Below are positions 8,474-17,904 of a stretch of 18,414 nt of DNA, in pieces. The stretch's first letter is position 1; each line of letters starts with the position of its first letter. The notes under the pieces were generated by a model. The model had not been told where the DNA came from and did no database searches. It saw nothing but the letters and a program-made list of their open reading frames with translations. The DNA comes from an uncultured Haemophilus sp. (GTDB lineage Bacteria > Pseudomonadota > Gammaproteobacteria > Enterobacterales > Pasteurellaceae). A program made the translations under genes and the position numbers. The DNA lies in assembly GCA_959600045.1 (NCBI GenBank), contig CAUGKJ010000003.1, positions 1-18,414 of the forward strand, written 5' to 3'.

Positions 8474-9765
8474 TTATGGTTCTCCGAAATATTGGTTAAA
8501 TAAGGATGAAGCAAATCTAAAAGACGCTGTAATGCGCCACGATTTTCAATTAATACCTCGTAGCCTGCATTGCCTAAACGTTGACGCGCCCCTTTCGAAT
8601 TCAATAACTTATCAATAATCTCTGCCAATGCTTTTTCTGTTGAGTTGATTTGCAATACACCTTGCACCTCTAACAGCGAGGTAAAAACTTCAGGGAAATT
8701 AAATGTATGCTTTCCACTCACAACGGGTAATTTAAACGCTAGAGGCTCAAGCGGATTATGTCCCCCATGTTTGACCAAACTTCCACCGACAAACGCAATA
8801 TCTGAAATACCATACATCAACATCAACTCGCCCATGGTATCCCCCAGAATTACTTGGGTATTTTCTGAAGGAATCTCCCCCGTTGAACGACGAATAAAGT
8901 TAAAGTTGGCTTTTTCAATTAAATCTGCCACAGGATTAAAACGTTCAGGATGACGAGGAACTAGCAATAACAGCAAGTTTGGATGTTTTTTCAGTAACAA
9001 ATGATGCGCTTGTAAAATGAGTTCTTCTTCTCCTTCGTGCGTACTCGCGGCAATCCAAATCTGACGGTCTTTCGCCCAGCTCTCATGAAGCGTTGCAATG
9101 CCTTTAAGTAACTCATCACTGACCACAAGATCATATTTAATATTGCCAGTTAATTGAAGGCGATCTTTCTCATAACCTAACTCTAAATAACGCTTTCCAC
9201 TGATGCTATCTTGCGGTGCAATCAGGTTAATTTGAGAGAACATTCTTTGTAGGCGTTTTTTTACCTTGCCATAACGTCTGGCTGAACGTGCAGAAAGGCG
9301 TGCATTGGCGACAATGAAAGGAATATTTCGATGAGCCAAACAATCAATCAAATTTGGCCAAATTTCCGTTTCAATGACAATGAATACTTTAGGTTGAATA
9401 AAACCAATAAAACGATTGATGACACAAGGTAAATCGTAAGGCAAATAACAATGCGTCACAGTTTCCCCGAACGCCGCTTTTACGCGTTCAGAGCCTGTTG
9501 GCGTGACCGTTGTAAATGTGATCGGTAAATGCGGATAGTCCTTCTGAATACGTTTTACTAGCGGCGTAGCGGCAATCACTTCCCCTACCGATGCAGCATG
9601 AATGACGATCCCATCTTGTGTAGGCTTAGCAAGATTCGCATAAATGCCATATCGCTCGCCTAAACGCTTGCGATAATTCGGCGCCTTGAGACTTCGTAGT
9701 AACATGAATAGCAGCACAAAAGGCTGAATTAGATACATCAGGCAGGTATAAAAAAAACGCCACAT
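8470..9765 (-). CDS. waaA: Kdo transferase WaaA (KdtA)
   Basis: Transfers Kdo from CMP-Kdo to lipid A precursor on the inner face of the cytoplasmic membrane, the first LPS core step. The 431-residue protein starts with one hydrophobic anchor (about residues 4-23), followed by the N-terminal glycosyltransferase fold with HAASVGE (56-62; the glutamate is the expected general base) and ETEIWPN. The C-terminal half has [34 protein letters not shown] and the E-rich end typical of GT30. The H. influenzae enzyme is known to add a single Kdo; the sequence alone cannot show how many this one adds. First gene of the waaA-coaD-lipoprotein-rep run, divergent from the LPS glucosyltransferase. Confidence 0.96.
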   Translation of the reverse strand: MWRFFYTCLMYLIQPFVLLFMLLRSLKAPNYRKRLGERYGIYANLAKPTQDGIVIHAASVGEVIAATPLVKRIQKDYPHLPITFTTVTPTGSERVKAAFGETVTHCYLPYDLPCVINRFIGFIQPKVFIVIETEIWPNLIDCLAHRNIPFIVANARLSARSARRYGKVKKRLQRMFSQINLIAPQDSISGKRYLELGYEKDRLQLTGNIKYDLVVSDELLKGIATLHESWAKDRQIWIAASTHEGEEELILQAHHLLLKKHPNLLLLLVPRHPERFNPVADLIEKANFNFIRRSTGEIPSENTQVILGDTMGELMLMYGISDIAFVGGSLVKHGGHNPLEPLAFKLPVVSGKHTFNFPEVFTSLLEVQGVLQINSTEKALAEIIDKLLNSKGARQRLGNAGYEVLIENRGALQRLLDLLHPYLTNISENHK

Positions 9766-9826
9766 AAAATAAATTCGGTTATACTTACAAAAACTTCAGC
9801 TAGTATAGCAAAAAAAGGATCAAAAT
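9766..9826. promoter_or_regulatory. Divergent promoter region waaA / LPS glucosyltransferase
   Basis: Only 61 bases separate the two start codons. On the plus strand TTATAC (9779-9784) and TAGTAT (9801-9806) are 16 bases apart, a weak promoter-like pair, followed by AAAAGGAT as ribosome site. On the minus strand the same bases read CTATACTAG and GTATAAC, so promoters of the two genes would overlap. No operator symmetry is evident. Confidence 0.4.
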
Positions 9827-10585
9827 ATGCCAACAATTAGCGTTGCTATGATTGTCAAAAATGAAGCGGCAGATCTTGCTCAATGTCTTGATACGGTAAA
9901 AGATTGGGTAGATGAAATCATCATCGTCGATTCAGGCAGTACTGATAACACCCAAGAAATCGCGGAACAATATGGTGCAAAATTTTATTCACATTCTGAT
10001 TGGCCAGGTTTTGGCAAACAACGCCAACGTGCACAACAATATGTCACCAGTGATTATGTTTTGTGGTTAGATGCCGATGAACGCGTCACACCGAAACTTC
10101 GTGAATCCATTCAACAAGCGGTTCAACAAGATGTACCAAATACGGTTTATGATATTCCTCGTGTGAGTGAAGTATTTGGACGTGAAATTCGTCATTCAGG
10201 TTGGTATCCTGATTATGTGGTGCGTTTATATCGTACAAATTATGCAGGATATAATGATTCTCTGGTACATGAAAAAGTGGTTTATCCTGAAAACACGAAA
10301 GTACAGAAATTAACTGGAGATCTAGAGCATTTCACCTATAAAAGCATTCATCACTATTTGGTAAAATCTGCAGGCTACGCCAAAGCTTGGGCAGACCAAC
10401 GCCAAGCTAAAGGTAAAAAAGCAACATTGTGGCAAGGTGTCAGTCATGCCATTGGGTGCTTTGTCAAAATGTACATTTTAAAAGCCGGTTTCTTAGATGG
10501 AAAACAAGGTTTTCTGCTTGCGGTACTTTCGGCCCACTCCACCTTTGTGAAGTATGCTGATTTATGGGAGCGTAATCAGCATTAA
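9827..10585 (+). CDS. lgtF: LPS inner-core glycosyltransferase, LgtF/WaaE (KdtX) type
   Basis: Family 2 glycosyltransferase of 252 residues. The N-terminal nucleotide-sugar fold shows SVAMIVKNE (5-13), [10 protein letters not shown] (33-42) and the metal-binding DADE (82-85). Later motifs HSGWYPD, VRLYR, VHEKV and HFTYKS are those of the LgtF/WaaE/KdtX group, which adds a beta-1,4-linked glucose from UDP-glucose to the first heptose of the inner core. Position beside waaA-coaD is the usual place for this gene. A well-placed AAAAGGAT site precedes the ATG by about 6 bases. It is monocistronic and ends at a USS-pair terminator. Function in detail is inferred from family and context; another core sugar is possible. 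Confidence 0.88.
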   Translation: MPTISVAMIVKNEAADLAQCLDTVKDWVDEIIIVDSGSTDNTQEIAEQYGAKFYSHSDWPGFGKQRQRAQQYVTSDYVLWLDADERVTPKLRESIQQAVQQDVPNTVYDIPRVSEVFGREIRHSGWYPDYVVRLYRTNYAGYNDSLVHEKVVYPENTKVQKLTGDLEHFTYKSIHHYLVKSAGYAKAWADQRQAKGKKATLWQGVSHAIGCFVKMYILKAGFLDGKQGFLLAVLSAHSTFVKYADLWERNQH

Positions 10586-10593
10586 TCAAAAAC

Positions 10594-10625
10594 AAAAAGT
10601 GCGGTCAAAATTAACCGCACTTTTT
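10594..10625. terminator. Bidirectional USS-pair terminator, lgtF/tpiA
   Basis: Perfect 12-base stem (10594-10605 with 10614-10625) around an 8-base loop, with USS cores at 10597-10605 and 10614-10622. The flanking A- and T-runs make it a good terminator on both strands, between convergent lgtF and tpiA. Confidence 0.92.
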
Positions 10626-10647
10626 CATTTCTTTTAGAATACGAAAA

Positions 10648-11439
10648 TTAGTTTTTCGCTGCTGCCGCTGCTTTCACGATTACTGCAAACGCAGGCGCTT
10701 TAAGTGAAGCACCGCCCACTAATGCACCATCGATATCTGGTTGAGTGAATAATTCTGCTGCATTAGCGTCATTTACTGAACCACCGTATTGAATGATCAC
10801 CTGATCTGCTACAGATTGTGATTTTGCTGCGATGTGGCCACGGATAAATGCATGAACAGCTTGTGCTTGTGCTGGAGTCGCTGATTTGCCCGTGCCGATT
10901 GCCCAAATTGGTTCGTAAGCAATCACTGCCCCATTAAATGCTTCTACACCTAATGCATTGATGACTGCATCAATTTGACGCGCACATACTTCTTCAGTTT
11001 TGCCTGCTTCGTTTTCAGCTTCAGTCTCACCGATACACAATACTGGCACTAAACCGGCTTCTTTTAATGCACCAAATTTTTTCGCTACAAATTCGTCGCT
11101 TTCTTTGTGGTAAGTACGACGCTCAGAGTGACCGATAATGATGTATTTTGCACCAAAATCTTTTAACATTTCGCTAGAAATATCACCAGTAAATGCACCT
11201 TTCACATTGATATCTACGTTTTGTGCACCTAACTGAATCACACTTTTACCGCCGCAGCTGCAACCACAACCAGAAAGTGCTGCTTCAGCCGTACCTAAAT
11301 ACATAACGGGTGGGGCAATTGCCACATCACAACCTGTGACATCATGTAATTCTGCTTTTAATCCTTCGATTAATTCTTTGGTGAACGCTTTGGAACCGTT
11401 TAATTTCCAGTTACCCATCACTAAAGGACGACGTGCCAT
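10648..11439 (-). CDS. tpiA: Triosephosphate isomerase TpiA
   Basis: Interconverts dihydroxyacetone phosphate and glyceraldehyde 3-phosphate in glycolysis; cytosolic dimer. Catalytic residues are all visible in the 263-residue product: N10 and K12 in GNWK, H104 in IIGHSERR and E176 in [11 protein letters not shown]. The phosphate-binding QYGGSV and GALVGGASL motifs follow. Compared with the E. coli enzyme as I recall it (about 255 residues) there is a short cysteine-rich insert, CGCSCGG (58-64), just before the GAQNVD interface loop. TTTGTTTC-type spacing upstream gives GAGAAACAAAA as ribosome site. It is monocistronic and ends at the USS terminator shared with lgtF. Confidence 0.98.
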   Translation of the reverse strand: MARRPLVMGNWKLNGSKAFTKELIEGLKAELHDVTGCDVAIAPPVMYLGTAEAALSGCGCSCGGKSVIQLGAQNVDINVKGAFTGDISSEMLKDFGAKYIIIGHSERRTYHKESDEFVAKKFGALKEAGLVPVLCIGETEAENEAGKTEEVCARQIDAVINALGVEAFNGAVIAYEPIWAIGTGKSATPAQAQAVHAFIRGHIAAKSQSVADQVIIQYGGSVNDANAAELFTQPDIDGALVGGASLKAPAFAVIVKAAAAAKN

Positions 11440-11639
11440 TTTTGTTTCTCCATATTGAATAAATAAAAAGTGTGTTTACTATACCAAACTTTGGGCAGAT
11501 TTCTTTGTGCAAAATCACATTTTGAAAATTTTTTTGGGTAAATGATGATTATTTTGTGCTAAAAAGCTACAATCTACTGTACGGAACCGATAAAAAAATA
11601 AATAATTTTATAAATAAACGGAAAATAGGTCTGGTAACA
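11440..11639. promoter_or_regulatory. Divergent regulatory region tpiA / GNAT gene
   Basis: A 200-base AT-rich gap between divergent starts. On the minus strand a -10 box TATAGT (11483-11478) is placed well for tpiA, but with a poor -35. Upstream, TTGTG-N4-ATCAC (about 11512-11525) is a near-palindrome resembling CRP/FNR sites without a full match to either. On the plus strand TACAAT (11568-11573) could be a -10 for the acetyltransferase gene. The rest is A/T-rich without hairpins. Confidence 0.4.
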
Positions 11640-12074
11640 ATGAAAATTTTCAAAGCCGAACAATGGAATATAGAAGTGCTTGCTCCACTCTTTGAAGCCT
11701 ATCGACTTGCCAACGGAATGAGTGAAAATCCTGACCGCACTTTAACTTTTTTAACGAATCGTATACGTTTTAATGAAAGCATGTTTTTTGTTGCTGTAAA
11801 CGAAAACTCACAGGCGATTGGTTTTGTTCAACTTTATCCTCGCTTATCCTCTTTGCAACTACAACGCTATTGGCAATTAACCGATATTTTTGTAAAAGAA
11901 GATAAACATCAAGCCGAGATTTATGCTGCCCTTACTTCTAAAGCGAAAGAGTTTGTCCGTTATACACAATCTAATCGTTTAGTGGCGGAATTGAGTCAAG
12001 CTCAACAGAATATTTTAGAACGTGAAGGATTTAAACTAAACACGAAAAAAAGTTTGTTTGAATTAACTCTCTAA
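11640..12074 (+). CDS. GNAT-family N-acetyltransferase
   Basis: A 144-residue protein with the general layout of a GNAT acetyltransferase: an N-terminal helix region, [21 protein letters not shown] as strands 2-4, [19 protein letters not shown] where the acetyl-CoA loop and helix are expected, and a C-terminal part ending [11 protein letters not shown]...LFEL. The classical Q/RxxGxG/A loop is degenerate ([11 protein letters not shown]), so catalytic activity is not certain. The substrate is unknown. The start at 11640 (MKIFK) is preferred over an in-frame ATG at 11556, whose extra 28 residues are lysine/asparagine-rich leader-like sequence; the ribosome site is weak either way. The stop overlaps the xerC start (TAATG), so the two are translationally coupled. 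A USS lies at 11734-11742. Confidence 0.75.
   Translation: MKIFKAEQWNIEVLAPLFEAYRLANGMSENPDRTLTFLTNRIRFNESMFFVAVNENSQAIGFVQLYPRLSSLQLQRYWQLTDIFVKEDKHQAEIYAALTSKAKEFVRYTQSNRLVAELSQAQQNILEREGFKLNTKKSLFELTL
11734..11742 (-). repeat. USS within the GNAT gene
   Basis: Perfect USS core on the minus strand; the gene reads it as Asp-Arg-Thr-Leu. Confidence 0.95.
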
Positions 12075-12961
12075 TGCATACACTCCTCAATCAATATTGG
12101 GATTACTTGCGAATTGAACGCCAAGTAAGCCCACATACTCTCACTAATTATCAACATCAACTGGATGCGATTTTAGCGATTTTGGCTGAAAAAGGTATTC
12201 AGCACTGGCAGCAAGTGAATCCTAGTGTGGTTCGTCTTATTTTGGCGGAAAGCCGTAAGCAAGGTTTAAAAGAAAAGAGTTTAGCATTACGTTTGTCTGC
12301 TCTTCGTCAGTTCTTCAGTTATCTTGTGCAACAAGGTCAAATGAAAGTAAATCCGGCAACGGGTATTTCAGCGCCGAAACAAGGCAAACATTTACCAAAA
12401 AATATTGATGCTGAACAAGTCCAAAAATTGCTTTCAAATGACAGCAAAGATCCTATTGATTTGCGAGATCGAGCAATGATGGAATTGATGTATAGCTCAG
12501 GACTTCGCCTATCTGAATTGCAAGGCTTAAACCTCAATAGCATTAACACACGTGTACGTGAAGTGAGAGTAATTGGTAAAGGAAACAAAGAACGAATTGT
12601 GCCTTTTGGACGTTATGCTTCTCATGCAATTCAGCAATGGTTGAAAGTACGCCCTTTATTTAATCCAAAAGATGAAGCCCTTTTTGTGAGCCAACAGGGA
12701 AATCGCCTCACGCATCGTTCTATTCAAAAACGAATGGAAACCTGGGGCATTCGTCAAGGATTAAATAGTCATCTCAACCCACATAAACTACGCCACTCTT
12801 TTGCCACTCACATGCTGGAAGCGAGTTCAGATTTGCGGGCTGTTCAAGAGCTTTTAGGGCACAGTAATTTGTCCACCACACAAATTTATACACATTTGAA
12901 TTTCCAACATCTTGCAGAAGTGTATGATCAAGCCCATCCTCGAGCAAAACGAAAAAAATAA
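12074..12961 (+). CDS. xerC: Tyrosine recombinase XerC
   Basis: Site-specific recombinase that acts with XerD at dif to resolve chromosome dimers. The 295-residue protein has the N-terminal SAM-like core-binding domain (1-85) and the C-terminal catalytic domain with all six active residues: R145 (GLRLSEL), K169 (IGKGNKER), H237 and R240 ([10 protein letters not shown]), H263 ([10 protein letters not shown]) and the nucleophile Y272 (IYTH). The start ATG shares an A with the preceding stop. The closing residues HPRAKRKK are usual for XerC and separate it from XerD. Two terminators follow. No dif-like site was noticed in the window. Confidence 0.96.
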   Translation: MHTLLNQYWDYLRIERQVSPHTLTNYQHQLDAILAILAEKGIQHWQQVNPSVVRLILAESRKQGLKEKSLALRLSALRQFFSYLVQQGQMKVNPATGISAPKQGKHLPKNIDAEQVQKLLSNDSKDPIDLRDRAMMELMYSSGLRLSELQGLNLNSINTRVREVRVIGKGNKERIVPFGRYASHAIQQWLKVRPLFNPKDEALFVSQQGNRLTHRSIQKRMETWGIRQGLNSHLNPHKLRHSFATHMLEASSDLRAVQELLGHSNLSTTQIYTHLNFQHLAEVYDQAHPRAKRKK

Positions 12962-12964
12962 ACA

Positions 12965-13003
12965 AAGTGCGGTCAAAAATCATCGTCTTTTTTAACCGCA
13001 CTT
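12965..13003. terminator. USS-pair terminator after xerC
   Basis: AAGTGCGGT (12965-12973) pairs with ACCGCACTT (12995-13003). After one mismatch the stem continues as AAAAA with TTTTTT, leaving a loop of about 8 bases. First of two hairpins between convergent xerC and lptD. Confidence 0.82.
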
Positions 13004-13011
13004 CTAAACAA

Positions 13012-13035
13012 AAAGGCTACCTTCTGGTAGCCTTT
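13012..13035. terminator. Second terminator, xerC/lptD, not USS-based
   Basis: Perfect 10-base stem AAAGGCTACC (13012-13021) with GGTAGCCTTT (13026-13035) and tetraloop TTCT. The flanking A- and T-runs let it act on both strands. It lies 10 bases after the lptD stop and is probably the lptD terminator. Confidence 0.9.
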
Positions 13036-13045
13036 ATTCATTTCA

Positions 13046-15388
13046 TTATAAGCTAAACGCTTGAATATAAGGAAGTTTCCCTTTCTTCAGCATGTCTTCA
13101 ATACCGCTTTGATGGTCATTTTCACCTAAGCCACGTAATTCGAAGGTGACACCAACGCTGTTGTCATAAACCACTTGGTCGTTACGTTGATTTTGGCGAC
13201 TCGTCACATAACGTCTTGCACCAACGCCTAAAGACCAACAGCACGAGTTATATTGCACGCCCACATATTGCTCAACCGGTTTTTTCAATGCAATATCTTG
13301 ATAGTATTTTCCAACAAGAGCCCAGTTATCCGACACTTCCCATGCAGCCACAACACCAACCTGTTTAATGTCTTGTTGATAACGGTTTGCGGAAGCACCC
13401 AAGTTTTGGTTGATGTACTCTTTGCTCGCATAACGATAATTTAACTGAATCAGATTGTTCTTCATCGGGTTAAATTCCAAACTGCTATTCGCCAATGAGG
13501 CTTTATCTAACAGCGTATCATATTGGTAGCTACCACGCCAATTCCATTTATCGCTAATTTTCCAGTTAGACTCCAAGGCCCAAGAAGAAGAGGATTTTGG
13601 CGTACGATTATTTGGATTATCATCAATTTTTGATGCCGTTAAATAATAAATTTGTCCTGCTGAGAAATTGAAACGCTCATCGGCATTTTTATCATAAAAA
13701 CGAGTTGTTCCCCCAACTGTCACCTGGTTTGCTGATGAAATACGGTCTAAACCACTATAACGACGATCTCGGAACAAAGAATAATAATCTTGTTGAACTA
13801 GCGCAGAATCATAACCAAAACCAAGGTAATTATTTACACGTTTTGAACCAATATTACTTTGATCTTTGTATGGTCGATACAGATATTGAACATGAGGTTC
13901 AAGCGTTTGCGTATAACCATCAAATAAAGTTTTATTGCTCGCTAAAACCGTTTGTAAATCTACTTTTAATTGTGGCAATACACGATTTACCGATTTTTGT
14001 ACGTCTTCCGCCGAAGAAGAAGAGCCTTTTTTCTGGTTATAATGGGTCGCGTAAAGTTTAGTCTCAATATTCAAGCTACCATATTTATTTGACATCGCTG
14101 TTGCCAAACTTGGTTCAACATGAAAACGCCATGCTGTCGGCATCAAGGTACTATCATTATCAAAACGTACTGCTTGTGAGAATAACTTGAAATCTACCCA
14201 ACCGTTCGCCAAATCATTTTTGTAATAATTAAAGTCGATTTGTGGCATTGCACGGTAAGGCCCCACAGAAACTTCATCAAAAATTTGGAATTGACGCGCA
14301 GAAATCGCAAAGTTGTAATTTGGTTTATAGTAAGCAATACGAGCATATTGGTTTGCGTAACCATCAGTACTGCTACCATAATCGGAATCAAAATCGGTAA
14401 AATAACGTTTATCGCTCACTTTTGTGTAATCGATATTTAAACGCCAGTTTTCAAGAAAAGAAGAATGATGTTTCCAATAGAATAAATGACGCTTACGGCT
14501 ATCGCTAGTATATTCATCATAACGATCACGTCCTAAATATTCTCCCGCAAGTTTACCTTCACCAACTGGTGTCAAATAACGGAATTCACCATTTAATTGC
14601 CAGCCACGGCGTGACATATATTTTGGTGCAAATGTGGCATCGTAATTTGGTGCAATGTTCCAATAAATTGGTTGTTTATACCAATAACCATCACGGCTAG
14701 AATGACCGACTGTTGGCATTAATAAACCTGAACGACGGCGATCACCAATCGGTAATTGCAGATAAGGGGTATAGAATACCGGCACACCTAATACTTTAAA
14801 ACGTGCATGCCAAAATTCGGCATATTCTTCTTTGACGTGCTGACGAATCTCAGAGGCATCTACCGCCCACGCATTATCGTCGGGTAAACAAGAGGTAAAT
14901 GTCGCGTTTTTCATTAAGCGGTAATCATCACCTAACTCAATTTCTTGTGCTTTACCGCGACCTTGACGTCCTACAAGTTGGTAGTCTGCATCGGTGACGT
15001 TACCGTTTTTGCTATCTAAATTAAAACTCGCATCATTACCTAATAGATTAATTTGATTATCTTTGTAATCAAATCCGCCTCGCAAATAAGCCCAGCGTTG
15101 AGTTTGATTGCCCTCACCTGTTTGTTTGACTTCAACTGAATTCCCTACCAAATGGCGGTTTCCTTGTTTCAAATCCACATTACCTTGATAAATCGCCTGA
15201 GTTGGCTGATTAATCTCTGCTTTATCTGCTTCAATATAAACTGGTAAGTTATTGACATCACCTTTCACAACTTCCCCAGTAAAGTGAGGCACACCAAGCA
15301 AACATTGAGAATGCAGATCGGCCAAACTTTGTTGACTATAAAGTGCGGTCAGAATTGAGATTGAAATTAAGGTATATTTTTTATTCAT
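13046..15388 (-). CDS. lptD: LPS-assembly outer-membrane protein LptD
   Basis: Outer-membrane beta-barrel that, with LptE, inserts LPS into the outer leaflet. The 780-residue product has a signal peptide (cleavage expected after SLA, about residue 23), an N-terminal OstA/LptA-like jellyroll domain (about 45-170), then a large barrel with many aromatic-rich alternating strands and a terminal FSL. The four cysteines needed for the interdomain disulfides are present: C29, C167 and the adjacent pair C716-C717. It lies 46 bases beyond tag on the same strand, with a TATAAT box in the gap, so it may have its own promoter. A surA gene, common next to lptD in enterobacteria, is not here. The ribosome site is weak (AAGAAC). 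A USS lies in the signal-peptide codons. Confidence 0.97.
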   Translation of the reverse strand: MNKKYTLISISILTALYSQQSLADLHSQCLLGVPHFTGEVVKGDVNNLPVYIEADKAEINQPTQAIYQGNVDLKQGNRHLVGNSVEVKQTGEGNQTQRWAYLRGGFDYKDNQINLLGNDASFNLDSKNGNVTDADYQLVGRQGRGKAQEIELGDDYRLMKNATFTSCLPDDNAWAVDASEIRQHVKEEYAEFWHARFKVLGVPVFYTPYLQLPIGDRRRSGLLMPTVGHSSRDGYWYKQPIYWNIAPNYDATFAPKYMSRRGWQLNGEFRYLTPVGEGKLAGEYLGRDRYDEYTSDSRKRHLFYWKHHSSFLENWRLNIDYTKVSDKRYFTDFDSDYGSSTDGYANQYARIAYYKPNYNFAISARQFQIFDEVSVGPYRAMPQIDFNYYKNDLANGWVDFKLFSQAVRFDNDSTLMPTAWRFHVEPSLATAMSNKYGSLNIETKLYATHYNQKKGSSSSAEDVQKSVNRVLPQLKVDLQTVLASNKTLFDGYTQTLEPHVQYLYRPYKDQSNIGSKRVNNYLGFGYDSALVQQDYYSLFRDRRYSGLDRISSANQVTVGGTTRFYDKNADERFNFSAGQIYYLTASKIDDNPNNRTPKSSSSWALESNWKISDKWNWRGSYQYDTLLDKASLANSSLEFNPMKNNLIQLNYRYASKEYINQNLGASANRYQQDIKQVGVVAAWEVSDNWALVGKYYQDIALKKPVEQYVGVQYNSCCWSLGVGARRYVTSRQNQRNDQVVYDNSVGVTFELRGLGENDHQSGIEDMLKKGKLPYIQAFSL
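15341..15349 (+). repeat. USS within the lptD signal peptide
   Basis: Perfect USS core. The coding strand reads ACC GCA CTT, giving Thr14-Ala15-Leu16 of the LptD signal peptide. Confidence 0.95.
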
Positions 15389-15434
15389 AATTCAGTTCTT
15401 ATTCAGATGAAATTAGGGGGATTATACTGGAATA

Positions 15435-16804
<1,370 letters not shown>

Positions 16805-17356
16805 TTATCCTTGTCTGAATAGTTGGTTTGTGAGCAAATCGCGGATTTCCGATGGATTTTGTGCTTGGCCGACTGCTTCATCAAGCACAGGGAAATCTGC
16901 CCCAAATTGGGAACGCACAGCATCTGCGCTGCGGCAAGGTGATAAACCAGTTAAGTTCGCGCTGGTCGAGGTGAGGGCAAAGCCTGTTTCTTCGCATAGG
17001 GCTTTGACGGCAGGATGAGTACATAAACGCACCGCAATGCTATTAAATTGCCCCGTCAGAAAATGAGGGACTTCTGCCTTTGCCGGCACCACCCAGGTGA
17101 TTGGATGTTCATATTGTGCCTGTAAGCGTGCAAGCTGTTCGTCAGACAAATGGGAAAAATCAACAAAAGGCTGCAAAAAATGCAAGCTCGGCGCGACTAA
17201 AATAAGGCCTTTTTCAATCGGACGTTGTTTTAAATCAAGCAATTTTCTGACCGCACTTTCACTTAGTGGATTACAGCCCAAACCGAATACCGCCTCAGTA
17301 GGATAGGCAACGACTTCGTCTTGCATTAAACGGGTGGCAATTTGTTGTACATTCAT
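16805..17356 (-). CDS. tsaC: Threonylcarbamoyl-AMP synthase TsaC (YrdC/RimN)
   Basis: Makes L-threonylcarbamoyladenylate from threonine, bicarbonate and ATP, the first step of t6A37 formation in tRNAs reading ANN codons; cytosolic. The 183-residue single-domain protein is the short TsaC form, without the Sua5 extension. Visible motifs are [12 protein letters not shown] (17-28), [12 protein letters not shown] with K43, R45 and K49 in the nucleotide pocket, and TSTSANLTG. Its stop lies 3 bases before the aroE start and its ATG overlaps the yrdD stop (ATGA, 17356-17353). The local G+C is visibly higher than in the left part of the window. A USS lies near the start (17250-17258). Confidence 0.96.
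   Translation of the reverse strand: MNVQQIATRLMQDEVVAYPTEAVFGLGCNPLSESAVRKLLDLKQRPIEKGLILVAPSLHFLQPFVDFSHLSDEQLARLQAQYEHPITWVVPAKAEVPHFLTGQFNSIAVRLCTHPAVKALCEETGFALTSTSANLTGLSPCRSADAVRSQFGADFPVLDEAVGQAQNPSEIRDLLTNQLFRQG
17250..17258 (-). repeat. USS within tsaC
   Basis: Perfect USS core on the minus strand, encoding Glu-Ser-Ala-Val of TsaC. Confidence 0.95.
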
Positions 17357-17895
17357 TTTTCGTTCTCAAAAATATGTCGACAGCCTTTATTCGCACACTG
17401 CCACACTTGCTGTTCGGCATTTTCACTTTTTAATAGCGCAAGTGGAAAATGGCATTGTGGACAAGGCATGGCATAGGGTTTTGCCGGCAAGGAAAATTTA
17501 CAATGGGGAAAGTTATCGCAACCATAAAAGATTTTCCCTTGTCGTCCGCGACGGGCAACCAAATGTCCTTTATGGCATTCCGGGCAGTCTATAGATTGTT
17601 CTTCATCCTGTTGCTCATGCACCACAAAATCACAATCGGGATAATGACTACAACCGATGAACATGCCAAAGGCACCTTGTTTGAGTTGGAGTGGATTGCC
17701 ACATTGCGGGCAGGTCTCATCAAGCTCTTTCAACACCTTATGTTCCACCTTATGCAAGGGGCGCAAATAATCACAGGCGGGATATGCGGTACAACCTAAA
17801 AACAGTCCCTTTTTACCCTGTTTCATTTGCAGAGGCGCGCCGCATTGTGGGCAATATTCTTCGTGTTTTGTGTGTTGGAAAAGACTTTGACTCAT
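17353..17895 (-). CDS. yrdD: YrdD-like protein with four topoisomerase-type zinc fingers
   Basis: A 180-residue protein made almost only of four zinc-ribbon repeats like those at the C-terminus of bacterial topoisomerase I. Each repeat has four cysteines: C15/C18/C35/C41, C62/C65/C82/C88, C104/C107/C126/C132 and C145/C148/C167/C172. The first three share the GKxGxFxGCxxYPxC pattern, the fourth is divergent. No topoisomerase catalytic domain is present, so this is a stand-alone DNA- or RNA-binding module of unknown role. Its place ahead of tsaC and aroE matches E. coli yrdD. It begins 9 bases after the yheS stop and its own stop overlaps the tsaC ATG. Confidence 0.92.
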   Translation of the reverse strand: MSQSLFQHTKHEEYCPQCGAPLQMKQGKKGLFLGCTAYPACDYLRPLHKVEHKVLKELDETCPQCGNPLQLKQGAFGMFIGCSHYPDCDFVVHEQQDEEQSIDCPECHKGHLVARRGRQGKIFYGCDNFPHCKFSLPAKPYAMPCPQCHFPLALLKSENAEQQVWQCANKGCRHIFENEK

Positions 17896-17904
17896 ACGCT
17901 GTCC

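Noticed and set aside
11556..11639. 28-codon N-terminal extension of the GNAT protein
   Set aside because: Lys/Asn-rich, AT-driven sequence without GNAT features; translation from the ATG at 11640 gives the expected family start. Not fully excluded, as neither start has a strong ribosome site.
12074..12961. xerC-like recombinase as a phage or island integrase
   Set aside because: Length, all catalytic residues, C-terminal HPRAKRKK and the housekeeping context fit chromosomal XerC; no att sites or cargo genes are seen.
15389..15434. Sigma-E promoter for lptD (TCTGA seen near 15405)
   Set aside because: No GGAACTT-like element occurs 15-17 bases upstream of the TCTGA.
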